A DNA stretch of 64,000 bases from Siphonodentalium dalli. Its lineage: Eukaryota > Mollusca > Scaphopoda > Gadilida > Siphonodentaliidae. Positions 43,791 to 57,129 of the stretch are shown here, piece after piece; the first letter of the stretch is position 1; each line of letters opens with the position of its first letter. Position numbers and translations under genes: made by a program. Below the pieces are notes generated by a model. That model worked only from the letters and a program-made list of their open reading frames with translations, did not search any database and had not been told where the DNA came from. The stretch spans positions 1,240,001 through 1,304,000 of the forward strand of contig CP136062.1 in the NCBI GenBank assembly GCA_032622095.1, in the 5' to 3' direction.

Positions 43791-46750
43791 AAGGCCGCGT
43801 CCAACCGTTCACACACTCGCAAATTTGCCTGGCATAACATTTCTGTTTATTTGGTTTATAGGTATTTCGATACAGTAAGCTATACTGTGCTAGAAAACAA
43901 ACGCACCATACTGGTTTCTATGACGAAATGCCTGCACAAAATATCAGACAAATTTCCCAGTGTGTGAAGGCTGCTTTTCCGGAACTGGCAATATTGCAGG
44001 ATAAATGTTCATATAATTCCTTACTGATGATTACCTACATACTGCGCACTGTAGAGCGAAAAACTTCGGTGTTACTGAATATGTGTATTCGTTTGTTATC
44101 GGCATGTTGCTTAATAAAACAAAGAAAATTTACTAAATATTACACATTTGGTTATCGTCTTATCTGAACGCTAGTTTCAGGTATATACAAAATGTAGCAG
44201 GTGGCTTTGTATGGAGCTGGCTTTGTTTTCCAACAAAAAATCAAATTCTGGCAAACATCTTCTGACAAACTTTGATTTCAACTTTACCTTTACTATTAAC
44301 AATTATCTGATTGTGACCTATTACGACTTAAATGGCGACTTCTCAAATGTGAACCATAACCAAATATCAAGAATTATGTTTAATAATGCTTAGGTTATCA
44401 ACAGAACAACACCACAATTGTGATTTCTAAGTAAAAAGGGGCATAATTCTGTCAAAAAATTGGAACTGTGACCAAACTCGACATATGTTTTCTGAAAATA
44501 CGAACCATATATAAAAACAGTTCGATAGAATATTGCTCTAGTTGCCGTGTACGGTAACCCAATAATTAATATTTATAAGTGGAAACAGGGGCATAACGCT
44601 GTCAAAATCATCGAACCGAAACCAAATTCGAACTTGATTTGCATCCCTTCAAATATGAACCATATAGTAGTGACAAAATTAATGACAAACAAATTATGTT
44701 GAACATTTCTATAATTCAGATGTTTTGTGTACCCGACTTCAGTATTCTGCATGGATACAGGGATATACAATGCAATGTAGCTATAGAGGGTCTATAAACA
44801 TTTCACAGCCTAAAGTTGGAAATGCTTCAGCTGATGGCCATTATTTCTGGCAAAACATGGCCGCAAATACTATAAGAAAATATTGACACTAAATTTTGAT
44901 TGTAAAATCAAACCATGAGAACAAATCCAACTTATTATTTAGTATCATATTTCCAACTCATGTGTTAGCCATACAGTATTGAAGAGGTTGACCCAAAGTT
45001 GAAAACACCACCCTCCCGCCGCCTATATTATATACAAGTGAATATGTTATCAATCATTATTAAACATGCAGTCCAATATATGAGGACCGGACCCGTGCCC
45101 TATCCGGATTCATACGACAGGGATGATGCGACAACTTTAATAAATTATTTCAACATTTGGAAATTTCATACTTGACACAACATCATCAGTTGGAAATTTC
45201 ACACCAAAAATAGGTTGAAATTGTTTTCACAGTTTAATTTCACTACCAGTGCTTAGAGGGAAAATTGTTGTTATTGACAGTCCCATATTTTCCTACTTTC
45301 TATCAATATGTTGGACTAATGTGGCCATTCTGTTGGAAAATTGCCAGCCTGAGGCAGGTGCCAGGTTGAAGTTGAAAATTTCCAACAGTTCGAAAGCTTG
45401 AGATACACAAGATGGAAATTCAAACCCAAGTAATGCATATATAATTTCGCGAACATGGGATTTTTGTTTGGTTCAATGGGGTGCAGATGAACGTTTTATG
45501 GTGGGCATCCCCAACGTAGACCCTCTAGCCACGCGCCCCTGATGCTGTTAACAAATATATTGTTTTTAATTTGTCTTTTTCGCGGTGTTCATAATCTGAA
45601 CATATCCAGGAAAAGCCATTATACGTATAATAACAAGCATTCAAAAACATATTTATTGCGAAACTTTTTTAATATACTGTTTGTATTAGTTGTTGAAAAT
45701 CGACTATAATCAAAATAGTTATTCACGTTGTTTTAGAAACACCAGCGCAAGCATTATTGTATTTTTTTCAAAAATAGATATGTTCTTGAATATTTTATAC
45801 ACACACCGTTTTCTTTTTTTGTTTCTGAAATCGGTCCGATTAACCAAGCACCGCAAAAATTGCAATCATCAGAACACATAACGGTACTTTATCTTAATGA
45901 CATCAGTTTTCCATAGTACTTCAGCAGGACCAACAGCATCATATCATATATATTAGCAGGAGTACTTGAACAGGGGTGATACCCCAACATTCGATCTCAT
46001 TCATATTTGTCTATGCACGTACATGTAATTTAGTTCATGTCATACTGTAAACAACTGGTTATCGCTCAACAAGCCACTATCGCATGTAGGAGCTTTTGGT
46101 GGCCTGACATCGACTTTAAAATAGAAGCGTTTGGAATTTCTGTCAGGCTAACAATAATGCAAATTGTCGTCTGGTATAAAGAGCGTTTACGCGTCCGTTC
46201 GCAATTATGAGCTTTTGATATCGTTTTATGCGTATGATTTAATGATTTTCGCGATGGCTGTGTGATACAAATGATGGTGACTGCAGTTATTTTTCTTTTC
46301 TGTTTTGGTGGTGATGTTTTACAGACTTGTGTATTATTTTTTTGCACACATATACACGGAGAGTGCCTTGGGTCTCTTTAAAATGGAGGTTAAGTGACAC
46401 ATTTTGAATGTGAATTTGCGCGCAAATATCTGGAGTAAACGTTAAGTATGAAGCAGATGTCCGAGAACTAAAGTAACGAAATAACGTATATAATTTAAAA
46501 TGGAGGGCGGGCGAGGCAAATTAGAATTGTTTGCTATAAATTTATTGTTTACATTTTTTTTTCTGAAATACAATACGTGACATACTTTTGAATAATCAAT
46601 ATCAAATTCAATAATACAAAAACAGGCTGATGGAGCAAGTTCTGAGCCGACCAGCCAGATAACCACCTATTAATTTAACTATCACATCAAGTCACAAAAT
46701 CATGGAAACTGTTACACATCTCTAACATTTGTTCGATCCAGAGATTTGCA
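43791..46750. other. intergenic with degraded dispersed repeat
   Basis: At 44430-44770 two diverged units carry GGGGCATAA(T/C)(T/G)CTGTCAAAA, ACCAAA(C/T)TCGAAC and GAACCATATA, a family also seen at 57.1-58.2 and 61.96-62.3 kb. The word ATAAAGAGCGTT is at 46176-46187. No exon supported elsewhere. Confidence 0.45.
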
Positions 46751-47049
46751 TTAAATCCCCATTAAAATTTGGCCACTTGACCTCATGCTCAAAACTGAAA
46801 GACCGGTGGGCTCTACGCTCTCCAAACCATCTTGATGCCACTCTGCATATTCTACCCAGACATCGGTTTATGATACTCTTTTATTCCCACAGAAAGCATA
46901 TATTGATTATTTAAACGGCAATGTTCGGTGAGCCCTGTGTTATGCATACCAACCTCGACATCGTCTCCACTGCTTCCGGAAATTCGATTCGAGTAAACGA
47001 GCTGAACCATCATCATGGCGACCACAACAAGAATTAAAAACTTCTTCAT
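46751..47049 (-). CDS. candidate secreted small-peptide gene, two exons
   Basis: Exon 1 (46950-47049) starts with a lysine pair and a hydrophobic core (MKKFLILVVVAMMMVQLVYS), a clear signal peptide with likely cleavage after YS, followed by NRISGSSGDDVEV. A donor GTATGC and a 107 bp intron would join it to exon 2 (46751-46842), open in the right phase, giving an acidic segment and an end RSSGQILMGI, total 63 residues without cysteine. The acceptor tract is weak, so exon 2 is less certain. A TATA box lies about 80 bp upstream of the ATG, and AATAAA on this strand lies at 46541-46546. It could be a neuropeptide, antimicrobial or other secreted peptide; no family recognised. Confidence 0.55.
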
Positions 47050-47129
47050 CTTCGTAACTTCGTTAGCACTGGTTTACAAGTGACAGAACTGAGTAGAGAC
47101 CAATGATCATTCAGCGAGATCGCGTCGGA

Positions 47130-47137
47130 ATATATAG
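47130..47137 (-). promoter_or_regulatory. TATA box of the candidate secreted-peptide gene
   Basis: Minus strand CCCCTATATATTCC, about 80 bases before the ATG at 47049, with an initiator-like TCAGT 30-45 bases downstream. Spacing fits a short 5' leader. Confidence 0.5.
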
Positions 47138-47966
47138 GGGGCTTATCGTGTGATGATCGCACTGTGTCATTCGGCCGCTATTAACCAGGGGGAATGATCG
47201 GAGATACCTTCAAACATTAGGCAAAATTATGCAAACCTTAGGTTGTTTTATGATAAAAGATAAAAGCAGTTTCTGAATATTGTTACTGATAATGACTGAA
47301 ATAGTAACGCAGTGATCAAAATGCATGATTGTGTCAACTAAATAATCTCAACGTTTGCTATTTATGACTTCGGACGGAGAGCGGTGATGCCAGAAGTCAC
47401 GTCCTGACCCAAACCTTACTTATTTCAGTAACTACATACGATTAGTGTTGAGATAGGCTATTGTATAAGTATCCAGCGGCTCTGGGACACGTATGTCGTG
47501 TGATGGATGGTACATCAGCGGCGAATCAAAGTTTTGTTAATACTCATGCAAGGTGAATTATTTTTACTTAAACGATGATCTAGCTCTTCAACAAAATTTT
47601 TATGTTGACCGACAAGCATTGAAAGTATTTTGTTAAATAACAATAGATGTCTCACTGATGGTTTGCCTTTTTTTCCACAACGAAAATAGAATATTAGCTT
47701 TGAACGATTCATAGTGCAGTTCAAAACTTTTGTCTGAATGAGTACAACTTAACCGTTGTGCATTTGCGATCACCCGCCACAAGACTGCATGGCCATGTAT
47801 TATAGTAGGTTTGTCGTCTTGATGTGACTGCAACGCAAAAAAGGCATAAATGGAGAAAAAGAAGACCTTGTCGGGGTAAGGACAACAACCCTTCAAACAT
47901 TATATGTGGAGCCTAAACATCCCAGTTCTAACGCGATGCACTCTAAATCGCGTTGGTAAAATTTTA

Positions 47967-48003
47967 CCCAACAACATTCGTGCATCACGCGAATGTTGTG
48001 TAA
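47967..48003. repeat. short hairpin in degenerate repeats
   Basis: CAACATTCG and CGAATGTTG enclose a 9-base loop. ATTTTACCCAA occurs on both sides. The rest of 47138-48227 holds no supported gene. Confidence 0.5.
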
Positions 48004-48708
48004 ATTTTACCCAATGCTGGGCTATGTTTTTACTCAACGCAGGGTAACAATTTAACAAGATTATAACAAACAATGCCATAGAATACCATGTGTTCACAAA
48101 AAGAGGCCAACATGTACTGCTACAAATATGGTTCACCCATTGTCTAAACACTAGGTTGCAAGCCTATTCGTTTATTGACATTAAAGCACGTGCACGTGAG
48201 AGGGATTTTCAAAACATTACTATAACTGATGAACCCGCCGTTGCACGGGCCAAGTGTGGCAAAATATAAACAGTTCGTAATTAGGAACTGATCTTTGCTA
48301 AAACTCCCCAAATCATATCACCGGACTTGGAACAAGCTGATTCACGGTACTATGAATGACACAATACTAGCACGCTTTCGCTGTCCCGATAAGGTCAAGT
48401 ATAAAGAGCGTTCGAGTAGAACTTTGTCCAAATGTGGTGAATATAAAGAGCGTTTCTGTCGTGTTATTATGTTCGGTAATGCGTATATGACGCTATAAGA
48501 TTTCCTATATATGCAATATGTTCTCTCTCTCCACACCCCACCCAAACGCTATATATGCATGCATGCGAACCCTGCCCATGTTAACCGGAGAGTACATATT
48601 CATATCCTTGCCAAATTACGTCGCAATCGGTGCAGAAATGTGAATGTTCAGCCTTCATCGTTCAACATTCATATATACAATTTTCACGGATAATATTCCC
48701 CACACTAT

Positions 48709-48852
48709 CTCTCTCTCTCTCTCTCACACATCTCTCTCTCTATCTCTATCTCTCTCTATCTCACTATCAATCTCTATATCTCTCTAACTCCATCTCCCTT
48801 TCGATCGATCTTTCTCTCTCCATCTATCCAGTTCTCCCCCTCCCTCTCTCCC

Positions 48853-48885
<33 letters not shown>

Positions 48886-49020
48886 TTCCTCTCTCTCTAT
48901 CTCACTAGCAATCTCTATATCTCTCTAACTCCATCTCCCTTTCGATCGATCTTTCTCTCTCCGTCTATTCAGTTCCCCCCTCTCTCTCTCTACCTATCTA
49001 TCTATCTCTCTCTCTCTCTC
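48709..49020. repeat. CT-rich microsatellite
   Basis: Long (CT)n with interruptions by TATC and TCGATCGAT. Seryl-leucyl frames across it are artefacts. Confidence 0.9.
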
Positions 49021-49305
49021 ATAGGCACCATGAACAATTTCCTATATACAAAATACACGGAGAATATTGTCAAAATTATCAACACTATCTCTTTTTCCCC
49101 ACCTCCATCAAATCAACCGCTATATATGCATGTATGTGAACCCTGCCCATGTTATAACCGGAGAGTACAGATTCATATCCATACCAAATTTCGTCGCAAT
49201 CGGTGCAGAAATGTGAATGTTCAGCCTTCATCGTTCAACATTCGACTGCGCATATTTTCACAAGTTCCTATATACAATATACACGGAGATTATTCTCGAA
49301 ATTGC

Positions 49306-49312
<7 letters not shown>

Positions 49313-49366
<54 letters not shown>
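49313..49366. repeat. (AT)n microsatellite
   Basis: About 27 uninterrupted AT dinucleotides followed by a C run. Confidence 0.95.
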
Positions 49367-49369
<3 letters not shown>

Positions 49370-49610
49370 CCCCCCCCATCTCTCTATCTTTCTCTCTCCA
49401 TCTGGGTCCATTTCTCTCTCTCTCTCTCAATCTTTCTCTCTCTCTCTCTCTCTCTCCGGCCCCCTCTCTCTCCCCTATATATAATTGATCATTTTCAAGG
49501 TCAAGGTCAGATCGGGGTCACAATTTAACCCGTCCATGACACTTCCCGTAGGTTGAAAGTTTGAGCTCAATCGGTTCGAGTCTATAAAGGACACATATAT
49601 ATATCATATA

Positions 49611-51204
49611 CAGTCACGGTCACGCCCAGACCCAGACGTAAGAATCACATTACACGCATACGCTCTTTATCAAAGACACTGCGGATACGAACGCTCTTTA
49701 ACTATCATCGCGATTAACACCACAGTGCCGTTTTTGTGACTGGGTGTGATGAACGGGTGCTCGGAGCTTCTCCAAAACGCCGCGACGACCATTCCCGTGG
49801 GGATTTTTACCATTAGACGGGAAGTTTGGTGCAGCCGTTTTCGATTCTATAAAGTACAAATATATATATACACATATATATACACATATATACGTAGTTC
49901 TCAAAATATATAGTAGATATATTGGTTGAACGATGACCTATAACTTCACGCGAATGTTAAACGCTGATTTGGACTTTGGCCGGGGGGGGGGGGGGGGTGG
50001 GGGGGGGGGTTGGAGGGCTCGCAAATGATTCACATGATTTTGATTTCACTGTAATTACTATATATTAACAAAAAGTGTTGTTATATGGGGGGTTTTCGTG
50101 CATTTGTAATGTTTCATTTAAAAAAGTACACACTTCCAGACAAATTGATTTGGACTATTTCTACACGCTTTACTCGAAATTGTTACAACGGAATATTGAC
50201 ATAACTTCCCTGATATGACAAAAAACGCATTTTGTTTGGCATCCCTACCCTCCCCACCCCTGTGGTATCGGCAATGTTTCTCCCTGTTTTCAAATTTTGA
50301 CACACAACTGAAATAAACGCTCTTTATTTTAACCATATCAGGAATAGACTAACACGAAACGCTCTGCTCTGTTACTTGCCTTGAATATGGCTTTGTTTGT
50401 TTGTGATGTTGCATTTTGATGATTCATTCGGAATAAAAGTGGATTATAATGGAAATAGCATTCATTTACAGGTATGATTTATATTCTAACCATTAATTAG
50501 AATATAGTTCATATATCCGATATTTATCCGTAATTTGAGAGAATATTCGTCGACGAAAAATCCCTATGGGAAATTTTGGAATTGTGTGTGTTCTCTGTAC
50601 ACTGATCTAGTTTTACAAATATATCAGCAATTATAAAATAATATTTCCAATTTGACGCCTGGTAAATATCCTTATCTATGTTTGAATTTTCAAAATAGGT
50701 CATAACTATAGTTGAATTGAAGCTTAACAACTAATATGTCATGGATTTGTCTACAAAATGTCAACAATGACTCCAAAGTCAAGATTGAGTTCACTGTCCT
50801 GAGATGTTCAGCTTTAAATGTATTACAACAAATTAGCCAAAACACTTGTTCCGTTCATGTACTAATAGCTTGCAGAGAAAAATAACATCTAACTGTATAT
50901 GCAGTGGATTAGAATGTCCATTTAGCAGAATGGAATTTGATCACCAATGTCATAAAACATGTTTTGTTTATCTACAACTGAAGTTGTTTAAATCCAACAA
51001 GCGCCTCCAATCCATTCATACACAGTGTATCAAATCAGATGACTGGTGCCATTCTATGAGCATGTAACTGGTTGGAAAATATATGTTGATGACTGAAATA
51101 ACACTATAGTATTCAACATGACCAGGGCATCACCCACTTCAGCAATACAAATAGCCCAAACATGCCACAAGGACATTTAGTGCAGACAGACTCGAGCCGT
51201 CCAA
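49611..51204. other. intergenic, no gene supported
   Basis: Holds two CGCTCTTTA words at 49661 and 49692, AACGCTCTTTAT at 50316-50327 and a G run at 49982-50010. Frames are short and random. Confidence 0.45.
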
Positions 51205-53120
51205 AAACACTCAGTGGACAAAAGTAACCCCACGTATAAAAATTCGTCGAAATCCCATAAAAATTCGCGATTTGACCTTGAATTGACCCGATTTCTTGGT
51301 CAAGGTCACGTCGCACGGGCAAACGAATCGGCTTACGACACTCCCCACACGAAAGTATCCCCATACACTAATTTTCATCGAAATCCCGCGTTCGACCTTG
51401 AAATGACCCGATTTCAAGGTCAAGGTCACGTCGCACGGGCAAATTTATAGGCCCATGCCACTCCCCGGCCGAAAGTAACCCACATACAAAGTTCCATCGA
51501 AATCGGCTCGGCCGTTTTCGATTCCATCGCGAACAGACACACACACAAAGCCAGACAGACAGATCTCCCAAAATATATAATATACTAGCTGGTGGACCCG
51601 ACTTCGTCCGGGCTGTTTCCCCTCTGCTTTTCGGCGAATTGCGCGGTTTGATCTTGAATTGACCATTTTGAAGATCAAGGTCAGGTGGGGTCACGATTTG
51701 ACCCGTCCAAAACACTGCCGGGACAAAAGTACCCGACAAAAGTACCCGTCGAAATCCATCCGGTTTTACCCGATTTCACCTTGAATTGATCATTTTGAAG
51801 GTCAAGGTCAGGTCGGGGTGACGATTTGACCCGTCCAAAACACACAGTGGAGAAAAGTAACCCTATGTATCAAATTTCGTCGAAATCACATAAACATTCG
51901 GGATTTGACTTGAATTGACCCGATTTCAAGGTCAAGGTCACGTCGCACGGGCAAATTAATAGGCATATGAAACTCGCCTTACGAAAGTATCCCTAGACAC
52001 CAATTTTCATCGACATCCCGTGATACTCGGGCGTTTGACCTTGAAATGACCCGATTTCAATGTCACGTCGCACGTGCAAATTAATAGGCCCATGCCAGTC
52101 CCCGGCCGAAAGTACCCCACATACCAAGTTTCATCGAAATCGGCTCCGCCGTTTTCGAGTCCATCGCGAACACACACACAGACATATTTCCCAAAATATA
52201 TAATACTAGATGGTGACCCGACTTCGTCCGGGCTTTGACCTTGAATTGTCTATTTTGAAGGCCAAGGTCAAGGGGGTCGCGATTTGATCCGTCCAAAACA
52301 CTGCCCGAACAAAAGTACCCGACAAAAGTACCCGTCGAAATCCATCCGGTGTTACCCGATTTGACCTTGTAGAAGGTGACCCGACTTCGTCCGGGCTTTG
52401 ACCTTGAGTTGACCATTTTTAAGGTCAGGGTCAGGTGGGGTCAAACACCAACACCCCAAACATGGTGGAAATCGGCCCAGCGGATACCGGGAAATCGGCC
52501 CAACGGATACCGAGATACCCTATGCATCAAATTTCGTCCGTAAAAATCCGCCAGTTTAACCCGATTTGATTTCCACTCAAGTATATAAACGCGCCTCATA
52601 TACACACGCTCATTAATTATCAAGTTTCAACGTAAAGATAAATTACCATCGGTGCCCGAGATATCGCCAAGACGTCTGAAACAGTCAAATGCATCGGCCG
52701 GTTAAGCGTTAACGTGATCTAACGTTGTGACCTCTAACGACGTCATAGAAGTTACGCATTGTTTTTATCCTGATGGAAGATAGTACCACTTCTTCTTGAT
52801 AATTGAGGCAGATAACTAAAACGGATACATACGCATTATATATCGTTGGAAAGAGGAAACACGAAAGATTCTCACAGTGTCATGATTATGACTGGCATTT
52901 TATTATTCGCGCTGTTTCGAATCGATTTGTAAGCACCGAACTCAAATGAAAGTCCCGTAACACAGCGTAAACACAGATTTGACATCGGCACGTGGAAAGT
53001 TGACCTCGGATCTGAAAATCAATAGGCCCATGTTCGTTCCCGGGTCGAATTACGTGCCCGTACCAAGTTTGGTCGAAATCGGTCCAGCCCTGTTCGAGTC
53101 CATCGCGAACACACACACAC

Positions 53121-53151
<31 letters not shown>

Positions 53152-54671
53152 AACGCACGCACACACACACACACAAACAAACGCACGCACACAGACACAC
53201 AAACAAACGCACGCACACACAAACAAACGCACACACACACACACACACAAACAAACGCACCCACACACACACACACACAAACAAACGCACACACACACAC
53301 AAACACACAGATCTTCCAAAATATATAATAGACTAGAAGGTGACCCGACTTCGTCCGGGCTTTGACCTTGAACTGTCCATTTTGAATGTCAAATGTCAAG
53401 TGGGCTCACGATTTGACCAGTCCAAAACAATCAGTGGACAAAAGTAGCCCCACGTATCAAATTTCGTCGAAATCCCATCAAAATTGGCGATTTGACCTTG
53501 AAGTTACCCGATATCAGGTCACGTTGCACGGGCAAATGAATATGCTTATGAGACTCCCCATACGAAAGGACCCCCACATACCAAGTTTCATCGAAATTCC
53601 GTGATATTCGGGCGTTTGACCTTGACATGACCCGATTTCAAGGTCAGGTTCACGTCACACGGGCAAATTAATAGGCCTATGTCACTCCCCGGCCGAACGT
53701 ACCCCCACATACCAAGTTTCATCGAAATCCCGTGATATTAGGGCGTTTGACCTTGAAATGACCCGATTTCAAGGTCAAGGTCACGTCGCACGGACAAATT
53801 GATAGGCCCATGCCACCCCATGGCCGAAAATACCCCCACATACCAAGTTTCATCGAAATCGGGTCTGCCGTTTTCGAGTTCATCGCGAACACACACACAG
53901 ACACACAGACAGATCTTCCAAAATATATAATAGACTAGAAGGTGACCCGACTTCGTCCGGGCTTTGACCTTGAATTGTCCATTTTGAATGTCAAGGTCAA
54001 GTGGGGTCACGATTTGACCAGTCCAAAACACTACCCGGACAAAAGTACCCGACAAACGTGCCCGTCGAAATCCATCCGGTTTTACCCGATTTGACTTTTA
54101 ATTGATCATTTTGAAGGTCAAGGTCAGGTCGGGGTCACGATATGACCCGTCCAAAACAATCAGTGGACACAAGTAACCCCACGTATCAAATTTCGTCGAA
54201 ATCCCATCAAAATTGGCGATTTGACCTTGAAGTTACCCGATTTCAAGGTCAAGGTCACGTTGCACGGGCAAATGAATATGCTTATGAGACTCACCACAAC
54301 GAAAGGACCCCCACATACCAAGTTTCATCGAAATCCCGTGATATTCGGGCGTTGGACCTTGAAATGACCAGATTTCAAGGTCAAGGTTACGTCGCACGGG
54401 CAAATTAATAGGCATATGTCACTCCCCGGCCGAACGTACCCCCACATACCAAGTTTCATCGAAATCCCGTGTTATTCGGGCGTTTGACCTTGAAATGACC
54501 CGATTTCAAGGTCAAGGTCACATCGCACGGACAAATTAATAGGCCCATGCCACCCCACGTCCGAAAATACCTCCACATACCAAGTTTCATCGAAATCGGG
54601 TCTGCCGTTTTCGAGTTCATCGCGAACACACACACAGACACACAGACAGATCTTCCAAAATATATAATAGA
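51205..54671 (-). mobile_element. head-to-tail array of Helitron-like units
   Basis: On the minus strand each unit begins TCTATTATATATTTTGG and ends with a hairpin CCCGGACGAAGTCGGG, a short spacer and CTAG. That CTAG is followed at once by the next unit's start. CTAG junctions lie at 51585, 52206, 53333 and 53935 (first base, plus strand); the last unit starts at 54671 beside host A. Units are 621, 1127 (with an internal partial duplication near 52375), 602 and 737 bp. TC start, hairpin plus CTRR end and insertion next to A/T are Helitron hallmarks. Bodies consist of GACCTTGAA-, AAGGTCAAGGTCA- and CATCGAAATC-phrases, with no Rep/helicase, so the units are non-autonomous. Confidence 0.6.
53108..53310. 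repeat. (AC)n-type microsatellite within the array
   Basis: ACAC runs with AAACGCACGC interruptions, an expansion of the short CACACACAGACA tract present in every unit. Long Cys-Val frames opposite it are artefacts. Confidence 0.95.
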
Positions 54672-54772
54672 TATATTCTCTATGGAGGTCAAGTTCATAT
54701 TGATATCGTAGTCCCATGTTTCTGTTCGTCAGATACAGACTCAAGTATGTAGGAGCCTCCTTGATACCGGTG
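54672..54772. repeat. flank shared with 33956-34060
   Basis: About 100 bp (GAGGTCAAGTTCATATTGAT to CCTCCTTGATACCGGT) is the inverse of 33956-34060. Either both Helitron-like insertions hit the same older repeat, or the element's true start lies further out. Confidence 0.65.
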
Positions 54773-57129
54773 TTCTGCTTAATAAGTACGTCCTGCCAGA
54801 TAAGTCAATATTTCTAATAATAGTAACGTGGATGTATAGCCCCGCCCTCGGAGAAATATCGCTGCAATTACGACATGGTCGTTTGGCGTTGCCTAGTCAA
54901 TAAATGTGTAGCGTATGACGTATTACGCACACGATATCGAAAAAATGCTTCCGTGATCTGATTTTTGAAACGTTTTTACGCGAATAAAGGTTTAAAATCA
55001 ACTCCCCGGGCAAATTTCTTCGTATTGGGGACAGGGAATGTGTTTATACATATGGCATCGCTGTTGATAAGAATAAATTCACATTTATGCAGTGACTAGA
55101 CCTACCCTAACTTATGATGTCGATTAATAAATATGGCCCATCGATTGCTAATTATGGCAAAATAATAAAATGCTTCTGAGAATTTAGCATTGAATGAGAA
55201 AACAAAGGTTATTACCCCCCGCCCCCGCCCCACACACACCATTGTTGATAACTACTGTATTTTTGGCTATATTACTTTCTTTGAATGGTCGTATAGGCTA
55301 TATAGGCTATATTATCACGATAACCCCTTAGGTGGCTACATGCATCACAATGAATGTGCATTGATACACGGGAAGAATCACACCAAGTTTTGAATACGTT
55401 ACTAAAATGCTTTAACAAATTCGTAACAATGGATTGGTCAAGTACGCTTGTATTAAAGATCCTCCAGGGTTTGATACCGCGCGCTCTGTAGTCTATTATA
55501 CTACAATCCACGGTCAGACCACGGAAACATGCGAATTTAACTAAATCAACCACAACATAATCACAAACTTTGGGTTGGTGGTTATATACTGATGCTGTTC
55601 GTAGTTCTAGATGAGAGCACACATTATATCAATATATAGTGTACTATATTTGCATTCTTGGCAGCTATAGTGTAAACCATCGATCGAATCTCCAATAAAG
55701 AGCAACCGGGGCGACATCGTGCGAAAAAAAAAGTCACTCAAACCATGTTCGGTAGCATGCCTACACCTATATATGTATGGATCCCATGCAAAATATCCCC
55801 TATACATTTCGTTAACTCCGTGTTTGTGTGACTGTCTGCTGTGGCAGGTGGTTAAGCGTGCCTGTATATAGGCCTTCGCATCCACAAATCCCAGTCTATA
55901 TTATAGGCTGTATATATATATATATATACTGTATCGGAGAAATAGTGGCACGGACTCATTATAGGAATTGATAAGTTGTAGGCCTATACATCGTTGGGTG
56001 GATAAACTATATACGTATATGTCTGAGCTAGGGATGAACCATTTATATCAGAATCGCGATAAAGGTTATACGGTGAGCAAACTTATATTTAAAACATATT
56101 TAGGCCCTACATGAACGTGTCTAGAATGTTTCCGTTTTGGTGCAAAACTTGGAATTTCTAAATGCACCACCTTTGATCGAACCAAAATAATTCTCAAAAT
56201 TGAAGAAAGTCAGATCTATATAATTGCACCATGCTATGGCCACATATTGGAAATTTATAATCGCTAACTGCACACAAACCTATTAGTGTATTGGACTTCA
56301 AAGTTCAAACTGTTGATTTTGTTTTACCAAAGTGGGAAGGGGAGACACCACGACCCCATCCCGTGTCAACGCGTCCGTGCATATATATAACTGATATCTT
56401 CAATGTTACTGCATTTTCTCCCCCGCCGCATGCAGCACAAGTTACATGGGGAGGGGGCTCTGTGCAGAACATTCTGCAAATAAAATATTGTTTGTATGAA
56501 TTTAAGCGTGGGAAAACGAAATACCATTTACGAAAGTAAGTTCTATATGCATTTCTACCCCCCCCCCCCATTTCCATAGAAGAATGCCCATTGCATCAAT
56601 TTCGAGTAGTGGTTTGGACGACCCAAGTTCGTCAATTTTATGTTCTTGTTGTTTTACCAAGAACTCAACGAACCAACAATCGAGTATTCAATAAAAGAGA
56701 ATTAAGTGCGAGTTTACACACTGTCGAATTATATATATCGATTGATCGATAATAAATTACTAACGCAAGCGCGATTGGCTTAACATATACTCAAATTAAA
56801 CAGCAGGAGGTAGTACCATGCCTCTTGGAAACTAGTGACACAAGATTATTTACTGCAGATGTCACTTCCTAAAGAAATGAACTGGAAAATATTTCATTTG
56901 ACTATACTAAGTTAATATAAGTGAGCAATTACTGGTAGCGTGATAAAAAAAAATCCCAGACAAAAGAATTTTGCTAATATAAAATATTATCACCTGAGCG
57001 CATGTTTAGGCCTATGTCAGAGATAAGCACCTTGAAATTGGAGACTGCTACTTTGGGTACAAAGTTTCAGTTTTCTTTAGTAAAATTATCTAACTCAATT
57101 TAGAACTCTGACATATATTAAGAAGAGGT
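54773..57129. other. intergenic with one weak exon candidate
   Basis: AT-rich, with a C run at 56562-56570 and an AT run at 55913-55927. Besides the candidate at 56436-56535, no exon is supported. Confidence 0.4.
56436..56535 (+). CDS. weak candidate internal exon
   Basis: A good pyrimidine tract ending CCCCCGCCGCATGCAG precedes 100 bases open in one frame (QVTWGGGSVQNILQIKYCLY and a basic end) and an AAA/GTAAGT donor. No neighbour exons were found and no family recognised. Confidence 0.25.

Larger units (their letters stand above)
48228..49610 (-). mobile_element. Helitron-like relic with simple-repeat expansions
   Basis: At its left end ACTGATGAACCCGCCG, then TTGCACGGGC gives (on the minus strand) a terminal hairpin. 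Toward the right it carries AAGGTCAAGGTCAGATCGGG and ATCGGTTCGAGTCTATAAA, as in the 51.2-54.7 kb array. A block of about 190 bp (GAACCCTGCCCATGTTA onward) is duplicated at 48568 and 49139. CT runs fill 48709-49020 and 49374-49470, and an AT run 49313-49366. Confidence 0.4.

Noticed and set aside
48630-49528. Frames rich in Ser-Leu and Ile-Tyr
   Set aside because: Translations of CT and AT microsatellites.
52886-53399. Long Cys-Val and Thr-His frames
   Set aside because: Translations of an (AC)n microsatellite on both strands.
51205-54671. Coding exons suggested by many 70-140 codon frames
   Set aside because: The frames recur with the Helitron-like units and change phase with indels between units.
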